NCBI RefSeq assembly: GCF_002860325.1
Contig: NZ_PKOJ01000003.1
Coordinates: 124,001-188,000, forward strand
Direction of reading: 5' to 3'
Length of the DNA stretch: 64,000 nucleotides
Origin: Neptunicoccus cionae
GTDB taxonomy: Bacteria; Pseudomonadota; Alphaproteobacteria; Rhodobacterales; Rhodobacteraceae
The position numbers and the translations under genes are program-made. Of this stretch, positions 1-7,508 are shown in pieces. Within the stretch, counting starts at the first letter, position 1; every line of letters starts with the position of its first letter. Below the pieces are notes generated by a model. It searched no databases and was not told the DNA's origin. It saw nothing but the letters and a program-made list of their open reading frames with translations.

Positions 1-151
1 CGTCAGGCTTGTCTTCCACCTTGGCCAGCGCGCGGGCCACACGGCGCCAGCTGTCCTCTACGGTTTCGTCGATCGGTTTGCCCGATGCGTCTTTGAAACG
101 GTATTTCATATCCCAGATTTGCTCGGCAATCGGAGCAGAAAAAGAGGTCAT
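1..151 (-). CDS. nrdJ: Adenosylcobalamin-dependent (class II) ribonucleotide reductase, N-terminus only
   Basis: Only the first 50 codons lie in the window; the gene runs off the left edge on the reverse strand. The ATG is at 149-151 and the reading begins MTSFSAPIAEQIWDMKYRF, followed by a segment containing VEDSWRRVARAL. This opening is typical of the long class II ribonucleoside-diphosphate reductases of Rhodobacteraceae, which reduce ribonucleotides to deoxyribonucleotides with a B12 cofactor under both aerobic and anoxic conditions. No catalytic residues are in view, so the call rests on the N-terminal signature alone. A possible NrdR box lies about 140 bases upstream. Confidence is high that this is a coding start and moderate to high for the family. 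Confidence 0.8.
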   Translation of the reverse strand, partial: MTSFSAPIAEQIWDMKYRFKDASGKPIDETVEDSWRRVARALAKVEDKPD

Positions 152-289
152 ATCAGTAAGCCTTGTGTTCGGTCGCGTGTTTGTATGGCGGAGCCCCGTT
201 CCTAGATGGTGCGTCACGAGGCGTCAAACGATTCTGGGCCGCTATTGCGCTTTCGCCCGCAAAGGAATCGCTTTAATCTGGCGTTAACC

Positions 290-305
290 ATACTATATCT
301 AGCGA
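290..305. promoter_or_regulatory. Possible NrdR box between nrdJ and the DUF1489 gene
   Basis: The 16 bases from 290 contain the core CTATATCTAG and match 12 of 16 positions of the NrdR consensus aCaCwAtATaTwGtgt. NrdR represses ribonucleotide reductase genes. The site lies 139 bases upstream of the nrdJ start and directly before the DUF1489 start at 310. Only one box is visible, whereas NrdR usually binds a pair about three helical turns apart, so this is tentative. Confidence 0.35.
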
Positions 306-309
306 TACC

Positions 310-747
310 ATGTCAAAATCACACATCAACTTGATCAAGCTTTGCGTCGGCATCGACAGCTATGAGGATCTGGAAACCGCAATCGCGCTGCGGGCGAAAG
401 CCGGCGGGCGGGACTATCTGTCCAGCCATGTCACCCGCATGTGGCCCAAACAGGAAGCGGCCTTGCTCAACGGCGGCTCGCTTTACTGGGTGATCAAGGG
501 CTTTGTACAGGCGCGCCAGAATATTGTGCGACTGGACGAGGTTACAGGGGCCGACGGGGTTCGCCGCTGTGCCATTTTGATGGAGCCGAAACTGATCCGT
601 ACTTCCAGTGCACCGCGCCGCCCGTTTCAGGGTTGGCGCTACCTCAAACCGGAAGATGCGCCAAGCGATCTTCCGGATTCCCGCAAATCCGACGACGAAC
701 TGCCCAAGGAACTGGCGCTGGCTTTGGCGGATATCGGCCTGCGCTAG
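310..747 (+). CDS. DUF1489 family protein
   Basis: This 145-residue soluble protein has no signal peptide or membrane segment. It matches the DUF1489 family, which is conserved in Alphaproteobacteria and has no known function. Recognisable segments are HINLIKLCVGIDS near the start, HVTRMWPK around residue 42, LYWVIKGFVQARQ around residue 58, and FQGWRYL near residue 105. It is full length for the family. It is divergent from nrdJ and may share its control region. No Shine-Dalgarno sequence is obvious before the ATG, so the mRNA may be leaderless or weakly translated. The reading frame is secure; the role is unknown. Confidence 0.85.
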   Translation: MSKSHINLIKLCVGIDSYEDLETAIALRAKAGGRDYLSSHVTRMWPKQEAALLNGGSLYWVIKGFVQARQNIVRLDEVTGADGVRRCAILMEPKLIRTSSAPRRPFQGWRYLKPEDAPSDLPDSRKSDDELPKELALALADIGLR

Positions 748-828
748 GGCAGACTTCGGAGACCTTTGAGGTTTTCGTCGAAAGACATCAAAAAATCTGC
801 TATGCTTTCAGCATTAGGAGGTTTGAAG

Positions 829-984
829 ATGAAAACAGTTCTACTTGCCACCCTGTTGACGCTGACACCGGCACTGGCTTTCGCCGCCGGCTGCAACGGT
901 TCCCATGACACGGCTGCATCCTGTCCTTCTGGACTAACCTGGGATGCTAAAACCGGCAGTTGTGTGGATCAGGCGTCCAGTTAA
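829..984 (+). CDS. Tiny secreted cysteine-containing protein (51 aa)
   Basis: I chose the ATG at 829 because AGGAGG lies 7 bases upstream; a longer frame starting at 766 lacks such a site. Residues 1-20 form a clear Sec signal peptide (MKTVLLATLLTLTPALAFAA), leaving a mature peptide of about 31 residues with three cysteines in the pattern GCNGSHDTAASC...TGSCV. Small proteins of this kind are widespread in Rhodobacteraceae, and I recall them being labelled adenylosuccinate lyase, which a 51-residue exported peptide cannot be. The CxxG...W...TGxC layout loosely recalls a minimal chitin-binding (peritrophin-like) fold, but that is inference. The function is unknown. Confidence 0.7.
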   Translation: MKTVLLATLLTLTPALAFAAGCNGSHDTAASCPSGLTWDAKTGSCVDQASS

Positions 985-1020
985 GCATCCCGCGCAGTAA
1001 CGCGGAACACTTGAAGACCC

Positions 1021-1728
1021 TTAGAAGGGCTTTTCGGCCCAGCCACAGCTTTTGGCAAAACCGCCCCACGCAGACAGCGCAACGGCGTCCCATTCGGCTG
1101 CCTTACTGGCAAACATCGTGGCTTGGGATTTCAGGATCAACCCGTCAGAAAGGATACGCAAGCCATTGGCCCGCAGGGTGTCTCCGGTTGAGGTGATATC
1201 CGCAATCGCCTCGGCTGTCAGATTCTTGACCGTGCCTTCGGTTGCGCCCTGACTGTCCACCAGTTGATAGTCTGCCACGCCTTCTCCGCTCAGATAGCGG
1301 CGGACCAGCCCGTGATATTTGGTGGCAATCCGAAGGCGGAAGCCGTGATCGGCGCGAAACTGCGCTGCTGCGGCATCCAGATCATCCACGGTTGTCACAT
1401 CAACCCAGCAGTCAGGCACAGCAATCACCAGATCTGCATGACCAAAGCCGAGAGGTTCGACCTCGGCCACGATATCGGACCAGCGGGGCATTTTTTCGCG
1501 TACAAGATCCGTGCCTGTCACCCCCAGATGGATGCGTCCTGCAGCCAGTTCTTTAGGAATTTCACCTGCCGACAGTAAAACCAGTTCCACATTATCCACC
1601 CCCAGCACCTGACCGGCATATTCGCGGTCCGATCCGGTACGTTGCACGGTAATGCCATGCTGTGCGAACCAGTCGATGGTCTTTTCCTGCAACCGCCCCT
1701 TGGACGGAATTCCCAGTTTCAGGCTCAT
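1021..1728 (-). CDS. hisG: ATP phosphoribosyltransferase, short form (HisG-S)
   Basis: This enzyme catalyses the first step of histidine synthesis, condensing ATP with PRPP. At 235 residues it is the short form, lacking the C-terminal regulatory domain of E. coli HisG, and it therefore needs HisZ as a regulatory subunit. Visible motifs are LGIPSKGRLQE at the N-terminus, GVTGTDLVRE around residue 69, and the PRPP-binding stretch ADITSTGDTLRANGL at about 165-180. It is the last gene of the hisS-hisZ-hisG operon and overlaps hisZ by 4 bases (ATGA), so the two subunits are probably made together by translational coupling. Confidence 0.95.
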   Translation of the reverse strand: MSLKLGIPSKGRLQEKTIDWFAQHGITVQRTGSDREYAGQVLGVDNVELVLLSAGEIPKELAAGRIHLGVTGTDLVREKMPRWSDIVAEVEPLGFGHADLVIAVPDCWVDVTTVDDLDAAAAQFRADHGFRLRIATKYHGLVRRYLSGEGVADYQLVDSQGATEGTVKNLTAEAIADITSTGDTLRANGLRILSDGLILKSQATMFASKAAEWDAVALSAWGGFAKSCGWAEKPF

Positions 1729-2834
1729 AATGCGCCCTCCTGCACAGCCACAAGAGCTTCGGGGCGGATCACGCCCCCTACTGCGGCGATGGAACGCCCC
1801 TGCCCCAGTACACGGGTCAGCGCGTCATAACGCCCGCCGCTGGCCACCACCGGCAGATCGGAACGATCCGGTGCGGTAAAACCGAAGACGAAACCGTCAT
1901 AATATTCCATGGAGGTCCGCCCGAAGGAGACTTCAAACGGCAGGGTGTCCACGTCCACGCGACGGGCGGCCATAGCCTTGAGACGGTCTTCCATCGCGTC
2001 TGCCGGCGCCTGAAGCGCGGGGAAGCTGGAAGCCATATCACGCAGCTGTTCAAGGGCCGCAGTAGACGTGTCTTTCAGTGCAAGAACCTGTTCCAGCATT
2101 TGCACTTCTTCGGAAGAAACCGGCGCAGCAGCGCTGTCCTGTTGTAACACCGCGATACGGGCCAGAACCTCCTGTTCAGAGCGCAACCCCTGCGGTGTTC
2201 CGGCCTGTTCCAGCACCTTTTCCGCTCCGAGTTCCGCAACCTGCGCCAGCAAGGCTGTGCGGGTTTCAGGTGGCGGCGTCATCCCGCCGTAACGTTCCAG
2301 CAACCGCACAAAGCGCACCGGCCGCCAGACATGACGGCGCAGCGCGGCGCGGCGGCGGTCCGTGGTTTTCAGCCCGTCGACGGCAGCCAGCAAAATCCCC
2401 ATATCGCCCGTTGTCACCTTCAGCGGATAGCCTGCCAGCATACCGGAAAACATCGCGAAAACTTCGGCATCGGCACCGGCAGGATCGGTGCGGTCGAACA
2501 GCTCGTAGCCGACTTGGGTAAACTCCGCGGGACGACCGCCTGACTGTTTGCGCCAGACGTTCCCGTTATAGGTATATCGCGCCGGTTCCGCGCCCTCGGA
2601 CATATGGCGCTGCACGATGGGCACAGTAAAATCGGGCCGCAACATCTGTTCACCCTGCAAGGGATCATGGGTCACATAGGCCCGTGCGCGAATATCCTCG
2701 CCGTAAAGATCCAGCAACACATCCGCAGGCAGCAGGCTGTCTGTTTCCACCGGCAAGGCCCCCGCCGAAACAAACCCCGCCGAGAGCCGGTCGGCCACTT
2801 CCTTGATGCGTGCGCGTCGGTCGTTTTTCATCAC
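1725..2834 (-). CDS. hisZ: ATP phosphoribosyltransferase regulatory subunit HisZ
   Basis: This 369-residue paralogue of the histidyl-tRNA synthetase catalytic core has no aminoacylation activity in the family. It forms a hetero-octamer with short HisG and gives feedback control by histidine. Class II synthetase-like features remain: [22 protein letters not shown] (motif-2 region, about residues 53-74), [10 protein letters not shown], and the C-terminal [16 protein letters not shown]. Its start overlaps the end of hisS by 4 bases and its end overlaps hisG by 4 bases, giving a fully coupled three-gene operon. This pairing is common in Alphaproteobacteria. Confidence 0.93.
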   Translation of the reverse strand: MMKNDRRARIKEVADRLSAGFVSAGALPVETDSLLPADVLLDLYGEDIRARAYVTHDPLQGEQMLRPDFTVPIVQRHMSEGAEPARYTYNGNVWRKQSGGRPAEFTQVGYELFDRTDPAGADAEVFAMFSGMLAGYPLKVTTGDMGILLAAVDGLKTTDRRRAALRRHVWRPVRFVRLLERYGGMTPPPETRTALLAQVAELGAEKVLEQAGTPQGLRSEQEVLARIAVLQQDSAAAPVSSEEVQMLEQVLALKDTSTAALEQLRDMASSFPALQAPADAMEDRLKAMAARRVDVDTLPFEVSFGRTSMEYYDGFVFGFTAPDRSDLPVVASGGRYDALTRVLGQGRSIAAVGGVIRPEALVAVQEGAL

Positions 2835-4387
2835 TCCGCCGCCCGTGCGATCATGGCTTTGACTTCCGCAACCAGATCAGCGCGCGCGATTTCCTTTTGC
2901 GCAGGCTGGGCTTTCCACTCTTCGGAGGTTTCAATTTCTGCCGCCAGTCGCGCGCCAAGAGCCAAATCCTTGATCTGCACCACGCCGCGATCCTTTTCGT
3001 CGCCGCCTTCGATCACCGCGACCGGGCTTTCGCGCTTGTCGGCGTATTTCAACTGGTTGCCGAAATTCTTGGGATTGCCCAGATAAACCTCAGCGCGGAT
3101 ACCCGCATTGCGCAGCTCAGCCACCATCGCCTGATAGTCCGACATGCGGTCGCGGTCCATCACGGTCACAACCACCGGCCCTTTGGCTGTGCTGTTGATC
3201 CGCCCCTTTTCCCGCAGCGCCGCCAGCAGACGGTCCACACCGATCGACACGCCGGTTGCAGGGACTTCTTGTCCGGTGAAGCGTTTGACCAGATCGTCAT
3301 AGCGCCCGCCCCCCGCAACAGAGCCGAACTGCCGCTTGCGGCCCTTTTCGTCGAGGATTTCGAAGGTCAGTTCAGCCTCATAAACAGGGCCGGTATAATA
3401 GCCAAGGCCGCGCACTACAGAAGGATCGATCACGATACGGTCGGGTCCGTAACCTTGGGCTTGAAGTAAAGCAGATATTTGCTCCAACTCATCAACCCCT
3501 TCCAAACCAACCGTAGAGTTGGCCACGACGAGATCTCTAAGTAATGCAATAGTTTCACCATTGGTAGCTTGCTGGGCGTTCAGAAACGACAAAACAATAC
3601 TAGTCTGATCGTCACTTAGTCCGACTCCATCAATATAAGCGCCTGAGGAATCTAGCCGCCCTTTACCAAGCAGTTGTCGAACCCCGTTTTCACCTACCTT
3701 GTCAAACTTATCTATCGTCCGCATTACGTTTTCACGTATCGAGGTAACGTTCATTTTAGTGACGTTTTCTTCGATCTGTTCTTTACTTACCGCTGGGTCT
3801 TCTAGTTCAACTTGCTCTGACAGCCCCATCAACTCCAGCACACCATCCAAAACCTTCCGGTTGTTCACACGGATGATGTAGTCGCCGCGCGGGATGCCGA
3901 CAGCCTCTAGCGTGTCGGACAGCATCGCGCAGATTTCTGCGTCCGCTGCCATGCTCGCCGTGCCCACAGTATCCGCATCGCATTGATAAAACTGGCGATA
4001 ACGCCCCGGACCCGGCTTTTCGTTGCGCCAGACCGGACCCATCGCAAAACGGCGGTACGGGGACGGCAGATCATTGCGGTTCTGTGCATAAACGCGGGCC
4101 AGCGGCGCGGTCAGATCATAACGCAACGCCATCCAAGAATCGTCTTCGTCTTGCCACGCAAACACGCCTTCGTTGGGGCGGTCCACATCGGGCAGAAACT
4201 TGCCCAGCGCCTCAACCGTTTCCACAGCCGAAGACTCCAGCGGATCAAACCCGTAGCGATGATACACCGCCGTGATTTCGCGTAGCATATCGTTACGCTC
4301 AACCACTTCAGCCCCGAAATAGTCGCGAAACCCTTTGGGCGGCAGAGCCTTAGGGCGTTGAATTTTCTTTTTCTTGTCTTTGGCCAT
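2831..4387 (-). CDS. hisS: Histidyl-tRNA synthetase
   Basis: This is a class II aminoacyl-tRNA synthetase of 518 residues that charges tRNA-His. Visible are the N-terminal [16 protein letters not shown], motif 2 with [16 protein letters not shown] near residue 125, the histidine-A signature [16 protein letters not shown] at about 324, and motif 3 with [12 protein letters not shown] and [16 protein letters not shown]. The C-terminal anticodon-binding domain ends in a charged tail. The gene is somewhat long for bacterial HisRS. The stretch from about 3460 to 3860 (residues 176-309, the insertion region between motif 2 and the histidine-A motif) is markedly lower in GC than its flanks (see findings). 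It heads the operon with hisZ and hisG. Confidence 0.95.
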   Translation of the reverse strand: MAKDKKKKIQRPKALPPKGFRDYFGAEVVERNDMLREITAVYHRYGFDPLESSAVETVEALGKFLPDVDRPNEGVFAWQDEDDSWMALRYDLTAPLARVYAQNRNDLPSPYRRFAMGPVWRNEKPGPGRYRQFYQCDADTVGTASMAADAEICAMLSDTLEAVGIPRGDYIIRVNNRKVLDGVLELMGLSEQVELEDPAVSKEQIEENVTKMNVTSIRENVMRTIDKFDKVGENGVRQLLGKGRLDSSGAYIDGVGLSDDQTSIVLSFLNAQQATNGETIALLRDLVVANSTVGLEGVDELEQISALLQAQGYGPDRIVIDPSVVRGLGYYTGPVYEAELTFEILDEKGRKRQFGSVAGGGRYDDLVKRFTGQEVPATGVSIGVDRLLAALREKGRINSTAKGPVVVTVMDRDRMSDYQAMVAELRNAGIRAEVYLGNPKNFGNQLKYADKRESPVAVIEGGDEKDRGVVQIKDLALGARLAAEIETSEEWKAQPAQKEIARADLVAEVKAMIARAAE

Positions 4388-4558
4388 CGGATCAATCCTA
4401 ATTTCGGCTCACCCGATAAAGGAAAATCCGTAAAGGGACAAGCAACAGGCAGGGTTTAGCCACCGCTTTACAGGAATTTACCCAAAAGGCTATCCCGCCA
4501 CCGCATCGATCCCGCCTTTTCCAATTGTTCACCTGCGGGATTGCAGGTAAAATACGGT

Positions 4559-4750
4559 ATGACTGATGAACAAAAGATAACACTGCTGGAAGAGCGGTTG
4601 GCCCATACCATCAAGGCGGCAGACGATCTGTCGGATGTGGTGGCGGATCAGGCCAAGCGCATCACCCTGCTGGAAAAACAGATGGCAGCATTGTTGGAAC
4701 TGGCGCGGGACCAGTCACAGGGCGAAGGCTCTGTCACATTTTCGGACTAG
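4559..4750 (+). CDS. slyX: SlyX family protein
   Basis: This 63-residue acidic protein is almost entirely alpha-helical and likely forms a coiled coil. It contains ITLLEERLAHTIKAADDLSD and QAKRITLLEKQMAALLE, the pattern of the SlyX family, whose role is not established. The ATG at 4559 was preferred over an upstream TTG/CTG-type start at 4541 because it gives the usual MTxE opening. A small inverted repeat (ACCTGC and GCAGGT, 4531-4548) sits just before it and may act on translation. The C-terminal PHW-type tail found in many SlyX proteins is absent. It is divergent from hisS. Confidence 0.75.
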   Translation: MTDEQKITLLEERLAHTIKAADDLSDVVADQAKRITLLEKQMAALLELARDQSQGEGSVTFSD

Positions 4751-4768
4751 CCTCCGCCGCACTGGTAA

Positions 4769-5986
4769 TCAGGCCAGCGCCGTCGTTACATTGATCTCAC
4801 TCTCCAGCGTCCGGTGAACGGGACACTTGTTCGCGATCTCCAGCAAGGACTGGCGTTGGTCCTCGCTCAGATCCCCTGACAGGGTGATACTGCGTTTGAA
4901 CTGGTCAACCTTGCCTTCGGTGGTCACACAGGTGGCACAGGCGCTCGCGTGGATCTTGTCATGGGTTACTGCAACACTGACGTCGCTGAGTGGCCAGCCT
5001 TTTCGCCGTGCATACATCCGGATGGTCATGGAGGTGCAGGCCGCCAACCCCGCAGACAAGAGGTTATAAGGCGACATACCCAGATTGCTGCCGCCATAGG
5101 CTTCGGGTTCATCCGCAAGGATATGGTGGTTCGGTCCAGCCGTTACATCCTGAAGAAACCCTTCCGGATCGGCCTCGTCGCTGCGCACCACCCCTTCAGG
5201 CGCGCCAATCGGGGCGGCAGGACGGCTTAGCCCCAGATACCGCCCCGCCCATGACGCAATCACCTCGGCGGCATAGTCCGCATCCGCGCCGTCACTGATC
5301 AGATGGTCTGCATTATCCAGCGTCACAAAGCTTTTGGGGTGTTTTGCCGCTTCGAAAATCTGCGAGGCGTTTTCAATCCCGACCGTCTGATCCATTGGCG
5401 CATGCAGCACCAACAGAGCGCGCTTCAGTTTCCCGATGGCTTCTGCAAGATTGATTGCAGACACATCCTGAACAAACCCGCTGCGAATGGTGAACGGGCG
5501 CCCGCCAAGAGACACTTCCGCTGCGCCGTGCTTTTCGATTTCAGCCAGGGACGTGCCGAAATTATGCAGCACATGTGCCGGATCAAAGGGCGCACCAAGG
5601 GTCACAACCGCCTTTGCACTGTCGATCTGTGCAGCCGCCCGCAGAACCGCAGCGCCGCCAAGAGAGTGGCCGATCAGCAAACCCGGTGCCCGCAAGCGCT
5701 CCTCCAATGCCTTCGCTGCCAGAACCAGATCCTGCACGTTCGATGTAAAATCCGTGTTAGAGAACTCCCCCTCGGAATGCCCCAATCCGGTAAAGTCGAA
5801 CCGCAACACGGCAATCCCTGAGGCGGCAAGCCTTTGGGACAATCGCCGCGCTGCCGGAATATCCTTGGAGCAGGTAAAACAATGGGCAAAAACCGCCGTC
5901 GCCAGCACCCGCCCTGCCGGAAGATCCAGACGGGCGGCCAGTTCCTCACCGGAATGGCCTGTAAAGGTAAATTTCTCGCTCTTCAT
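4769..5986 (-). CDS. Fused alpha/beta hydrolase and OsmC-like peroxiredoxin
   Basis: This two-domain cytosolic protein has about 405 residues. Residues 1-250 are an alpha/beta hydrolase with nucleophile elbow GHSLGGAA, acid residue in HAPMDQTVG and histidine in NADHLIS. The rest is an OsmC/Ohr-like domain with its two redox cysteines in AACTSMTIRMYARRKGW and NKCPVHRTLE, which reduces organic hydroperoxides with thiols. Such fusions are common in Proteobacteria and are annotated as bifunctional hydrolase/OsmC proteins; the hydrolase substrate is unknown. The start at 5986 was chosen because AAGGAG lies 8 bases upstream; a longer frame to 6073 has no such site. Confidence 0.9.
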   Translation of the reverse strand: MKSEKFTFTGHSGEELAARLDLPAGRVLATAVFAHCFTCSKDIPAARRLSQRLAASGIAVLRFDFTGLGHSEGEFSNTDFTSNVQDLVLAAKALEERLRAPGLLIGHSLGGAAVLRAAAQIDSAKAVVTLGAPFDPAHVLHNFGTSLAEIEKHGAAEVSLGGRPFTIRSGFVQDVSAINLAEAIGKLKRALLVLHAPMDQTVGIENASQIFEAAKHPKSFVTLDNADHLISDGADADYAAEVIASWAGRYLGLSRPAAPIGAPEGVVRSDEADPEGFLQDVTAGPNHHILADEPEAYGGSNLGMSPYNLLSAGLAACTSMTIRMYARRKGWPLSDVSVAVTHDKIHASACATCVTTEGKVDQFKRSITLSGDLSEDQRQSLLEIANKCPVHRTLESEINVTTALA

Positions 5987-6113
5987 CACATGCTCTCCTT
6001 GGATCAAGGCATCAAAACATCCTGTAGCCCCCGAAACAAGCGCAAGCCCCCGCCGGTCGCGTTGATGTGACAATCGGGGACGGGTGTTTCACACTTTCCG
6101 AAACCCGCACAGG

Positions 6114-6599
6114 TTAAAGCGGCAGTTCCGTCGTGTGCTTGATCTCTTTCAGGACAAAATTAGACACAACCGTTTTTACCAGATCACTGCGTAACAGGTT
6201 ATGGCTCATGAAGTTCTCGTAAGCCTCGACATCTGCAACCCGCACCTTGATGAAATAATCCGCCGAACCGGAAATCGCATGACACTCGAGAATTTCGGGG
6301 TGGCTGCGCACCATAGCGATGAACCCGTCTACAGCCTCTTGCGTGTGAGAGCGCATCCTGATTTGGGCAAGCACACACAGCCCCAACCCAGCCTTCTTGG
6401 GATTAAGCAGCGTCACCCGCCGGTCAATCAGGCCGAGGCCTTCAAACTCCTGAATTTTGCGCCAGACCGTGCTTTGGGCCATTCCAACCGTCTGGGCAAT
6501 CTGTGCCAGAGACCGACCCGCATCTGACTGCATGGTCCGCAATATTGCCTTTTCCTGATCAGAAAATTCCAAAACATCGCCCATAACTGAAAAATCCAA
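6114..6599 (-). CDS. Lrp/AsnC family transcriptional regulator
   Basis: This 161-residue protein has an N-terminal winged helix-turn-helix (RSLAQIAQTVGMAQSTVWRKI, about residues 29-49) and a C-terminal RAM/AsnC ligand-binding domain (HAISGSADYFIKVRVADVEAYENF). Members bind amino acids and form octamers on DNA. It is divergent from phhA, 82 bases away, so regulation of phenylalanine hydroxylase in response to an aromatic amino acid is the obvious inference. An alternative start at residue 6 (6584) exists; neither start has a strong ribosome site. Confidence 0.92.
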   Translation of the reverse strand: MDFSVMGDVLEFSDQEKAILRTMQSDAGRSLAQIAQTVGMAQSTVWRKIQEFEGLGLIDRRVTLLNPKKAGLGLCVLAQIRMRSHTQEAVDGFIAMVRSHPEILECHAISGSADYFIKVRVADVEAYENFMSHNLLRSDLVKTVVSNFVLKEIKHTTELPL

Positions 6600-6642
6600 C
6601 CAAAACTCTAGTGATCCTGCCCGACTGTGGCAAGTTTTTTCA

Positions 6643-6667
6643 TTCCAACAGGCCTAAGCTGTTGGAA
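6643..6667. promoter_or_regulatory. Perfect 9-bp inverted repeat between the lrp-type gene and phhA
   Basis: TTCCAACAG at 6643-6651 and CTGTTGGAA at 6659-6667 are exact inverted copies with a 7-base spacer. The element ends just before the phhA ribosome site (AAGGAG at 6669) and lies 44 bases from the Lrp-type start. Its symmetry and position suit an operator for the divergent regulator, though an mRNA hairpin covering the phhA leader is also possible. Confidence 0.55.
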
Positions 6668-6681
6668 ACAAGGAGACACCT

Positions 6682-7455
6682 ATGGCCTATGCTTCAAAAC
6701 TTCCCGACGAAACCGGTTTTTACGACTACACCGCAGACGAACAATTAGTCTGGGGCGAATTATTCGACCGCCAGATTGCCTTTTTAAAGGGGCGTATCTG
6801 TTCCGAGTATCTGGAAGGGGTCGCACTGCTGGGGCTGAAGGCCGCAAGCGTGCCGCAATTGCGTGAGGTGGACAAACGGCTGGGAGAGTTGACCAATTTC
6901 GGTGTTGAAGGCGTGCCGGCCATCATTCCGCCAAGCCAGTTTTACACCCTGCTGGCAGATCGCAAGTTCCCCGTAGCCACCTTCCTGCGCCGCCGCGAGG
7001 ATATGGATTATATTGAAGAACCCGACCTGTTCCACGAAGTCTTTGGCCATTGCCCACTGCTGACCAATCAGGCCTACACCGATTTTATCGAAGCTTTTGG
7101 CAAGATCGCGGTGGAGCTTGGCAAGGGCTATCGCTGGCACCTGTTCCGTCTGTTCTGGTTCACCATCGAGTTCGGCATGATCAACACGCCAGACGGGCTG
7201 CGCGGCTATGGTGCAGGGGTGGCAAGTTCTCCGTCCGAAGCGGAATTCGCCTGTTCGGGCAAGGCGGTCTACACGCCAGCGGACCTGATGACCATGCTGC
7301 GCACCCCCTACCGGATCGACATTGTGCAACCGCAGTATTTCGTAATCGACAGTTTTGAAGACCTGCCCAAGTTGTTGGAAACAGACCTGAAGACGGCAAT
7401 TGACGAGGCCAAGGCGCTGGGGGATTTACCGGCGCTGTTTGAAAAGGCTGCATAG
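6682..7455 (+). CDS. phhA: Phenylalanine 4-monooxygenase
   Basis: This non-haem iron enzyme hydroxylates phenylalanine to tyrosine with oxygen and a pterin. At 257 residues it is the single-domain bacterial form, without the regulatory ACT domain of animal enzymes. The 2-His-1-Glu iron site is visible: His118 and His123 in DLFHEVFGHCP, and Glu163 in WFTIEFGM. SRxDM-type and PSEAEFAC segments also fit. AAGGAG 7 bases before the ATG sets the start. It is divergent from an Lrp-type gene with a palindrome between them, suggesting amino-acid-responsive control. Confidence 0.95.
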   Translation: MAYASKLPDETGFYDYTADEQLVWGELFDRQIAFLKGRICSEYLEGVALLGLKAASVPQLREVDKRLGELTNFGVEGVPAIIPPSQFYTLLADRKFPVATFLRRREDMDYIEEPDLFHEVFGHCPLLTNQAYTDFIEAFGKIAVELGKGYRWHLFRLFWFTIEFGMINTPDGLRGYGAGVASSPSEAEFACSGKAVYTPADLMTMLRTPYRIDIVQPQYFVIDSFEDLPKLLETDLKTAIDEAKALGDLPALFEKAA

Positions 7456-7473
7456 GGCGGGATTTGAGTATTT

Positions 7474-7507
7474 GGGGAACATTGAAGCGGGTAGCCCGAT
7501 GTTCCCC
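7474..7507. terminator. Bidirectional terminator between phhA and dnaE
   Basis: GGGGAACAT (7474-7482) pairs exactly with ATGTTCCCC (7499-7507), and a nested GGGTAGCCC strengthens the hairpin. It lies between the converging ends of phhA (7455) and dnaE (7509), with short T runs on both sides. The T tracts are short, so some readthrough is possible. Confidence 0.65.
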
Positions 7508-7508
7508 T

